Source: Fen-455 sp050012675
GTDB taxonomy: Bacteria; Actinomycetota; Acidimicrobiia; Acidimicrobiales; Bog-793
Assembly: GCA_050012675.1 (NCBI GenBank)
Contig: JBEKGS010000010.1
Coordinates: forward strand, 15,620-79,619
Length of the DNA: 64,000 bases
Direction: 5' to 3'
Position 1 is the stretch's first letter; each line of letters begins with the position of its first letter. Position numbers and translations under genes: made by a program. Below the pieces are notes generated by a model. The model was not told the DNA's origin and made no database searches. It was given only the letters and a program-made list of their open reading frames with translations. Of this stretch, positions 63,349 to 64,000 are shown in pieces.

Positions 63349-64000
63349 ACGTCGTCGAGACTTCAGGGCTCGCAAAGCGTTATCGCAAGACCTGGGCCCT
63401 TCGTGACTGCAATCTCGCTGTGCCCGCTGGTCGAATCGTCGCCCTCGTAGGACCGAATGGGGCCGGCAAGACGACGTTGCTCCATTGCGCGGTCGGGCTC
63501 TGTACCGCGACGAACGGGAACATCACGGTGCTCGGAGACCTCGGCGCCGGCTCTCTCGAGGCTCTCGAGCGTGTCGCCTTCGTCGCCCAGGACGCGCCGC
63601 TTTACAAGTACCTTCCTGTCCGGTCCATGGTGGCGGTGGCCCGCAACCTGAACTCACGCTTTGACCAGGCTCAAGCTGAAGAGCGGTTGCGCGGACTGGA
63701 GATCCCACCGGACCGCAAAGTCGGCAAGCTGTCCGGCGGCCAACAGGCCCAGCTCGCTTTGACATTGGCGCTCGCGCGCAGGCCCGACCTCCTCGTGTTG
63801 GACGAGCCGCTGGCACGGCTCGACCCGCTCGCCCGCCACGACTTCATGGCACTTGTCATGGCCGCGGTGGCGGCGAGGGGCTTCTCGGTGATCTTCTCCT
63901 CCCACGTCGTCTCCGAGCTCGAGCGGTTCGCCGACTACCTGATCGTGCTCGCCAACGGTCGCGTGCAGATGGTGGGAGACATAGACGATCTCCTCACCTC
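63345..64000 (+). CDS. ABC transporter ATPase (partial, runs off the window)
   Basis: Starts ATG inside the GntR stop (ATGA overlap) and stays open to the window end. The sequence shows Walker A in VALVGPNGAGKTTLLH, the Q-loop in AFVAQDAPLYK, signature LSGGQQAQLALTLALA, Walker B LLVLDEPLARLDP and the H-loop in SSHVVSELER. It is a YtrB/CcmA-like ATPase of a GntR-controlled exporter; the permease should lie beyond the window. At least 218 residues. Confidence 0.93.
   Translation, partial: MNVVETSGLAKRYRKTWALRDCNLAVPAGRIVALVGPNGAGKTTLLHCAVGLCTATNGNITVLGDLGAGSLEALERVAFVAQDAPLYKYLPVRSMVAVARNLNSRFDQAQAEERLRGLEIPPDRKVGKLSGGQQAQLALTLALARRPDLLVLDEPLARLDPLARHDFMALVMAAVAARGFSVIFSSHVVSELERFADYLIVLANGRVQMVGDIDDLLT

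Overview
The window is GC-rich and densely packed with mostly vertically inherited genes. The organism looks like an actinobacterium (Actinomycetota), and the gene set fits the class Acidimicrobiia better than mycobacteria or streptomycetes; that class call is an inference from gene content. Actinobacterial markers include CarD, a SigR/RsrA-type redox sigma and ZAS anti-sigma pair, actinobacterial-type HemQ, a DUF2342 zinc metalloprotease beside tilS, GpgS, and a CIRCE-controlled groEL without groES. Much of 11.4-22.6 kb and 32.2-42.3 kb follows the gene order I remember for the Mycobacterium tuberculosis Rv3579c-Rv3626c region, but cysS, ftsH and panD are missing and other genes are inserted.

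Layout. 0-7.4 kb: gpgS; thrC overlapping a ThiS/CysO-like sulfur carrier; CIRCE, groEL and a strong hairpin; hemQ-larE-NIL (haem and sulfur chemistry); a Cys-rich mini-protein; NUDIX. 7.5-11.3 kb: acetyltransferase, DMT transporter, methyltransferase, citrate synthase. 11.4-22.6 kb: a 23S rRNA/tRNA 2'-O-methyltransferase with a very large disordered N-terminus, ispF, ispD, carD, radA, clpC, polyprenyl synthase, lysS, coaX. 22.7-27.9 kb: Ca2+/H+ antiporter, lone type IV pilin, DUF169 protein, Nfu-like protein, and a B12-binding radical SAM protein with a Cys-Cys-x-Glu-Pro tail motif. 28.1-32.2 kb: pstSCAB phosphate uptake. 32.2-42.3 kb: a 12-gene minus-strand operon (metalloprotease-tilS-hpt-folE-folP-pseudophosphatase-folB-folK-DUF2520-panC-nadB-nadC) joining tRNA modification, purine salvage, folate, pantothenate and NAD synthesis. 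42.3-48.0 kb: rsrA-sigR and a MoxR-DUF58-transglutaminase operon. 48.1-52.0 kb: a TPR-CHAT protease, a small beta-rich protein and a frameshifted ECF sigma factor. 52.2-60.5 kb: L-2-hydroxyglutarate oxidase, lipoprotein, WecA-like transferase, FGGY kinase, TlpA-like protein, and a MarR-controlled DrrAB exporter. 60.6-64 kb: tRNA-Thr(CGU), a DHA2 exporter, and a YtrA-type GntR regulator with the start of its ABC ATPase.

Three points stand out. First, the TPR-CHAT / small protein / ECF sigma cassette has the same parts list as the Craspase pathway but no CRISPR, and its sigma gene carries a one-base frameshift whose repair restores a conserved Trp. Second, many starts lie exactly 6-7 nt downstream of a TANNNT hexamer and lack a ribosome binding site, which points to widespread leaderless transcription. 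Third, the radical SAM protein has a conserved redox- or selenocysteine-like tail. I saw no insertion sequence, CRISPR array or prophage.
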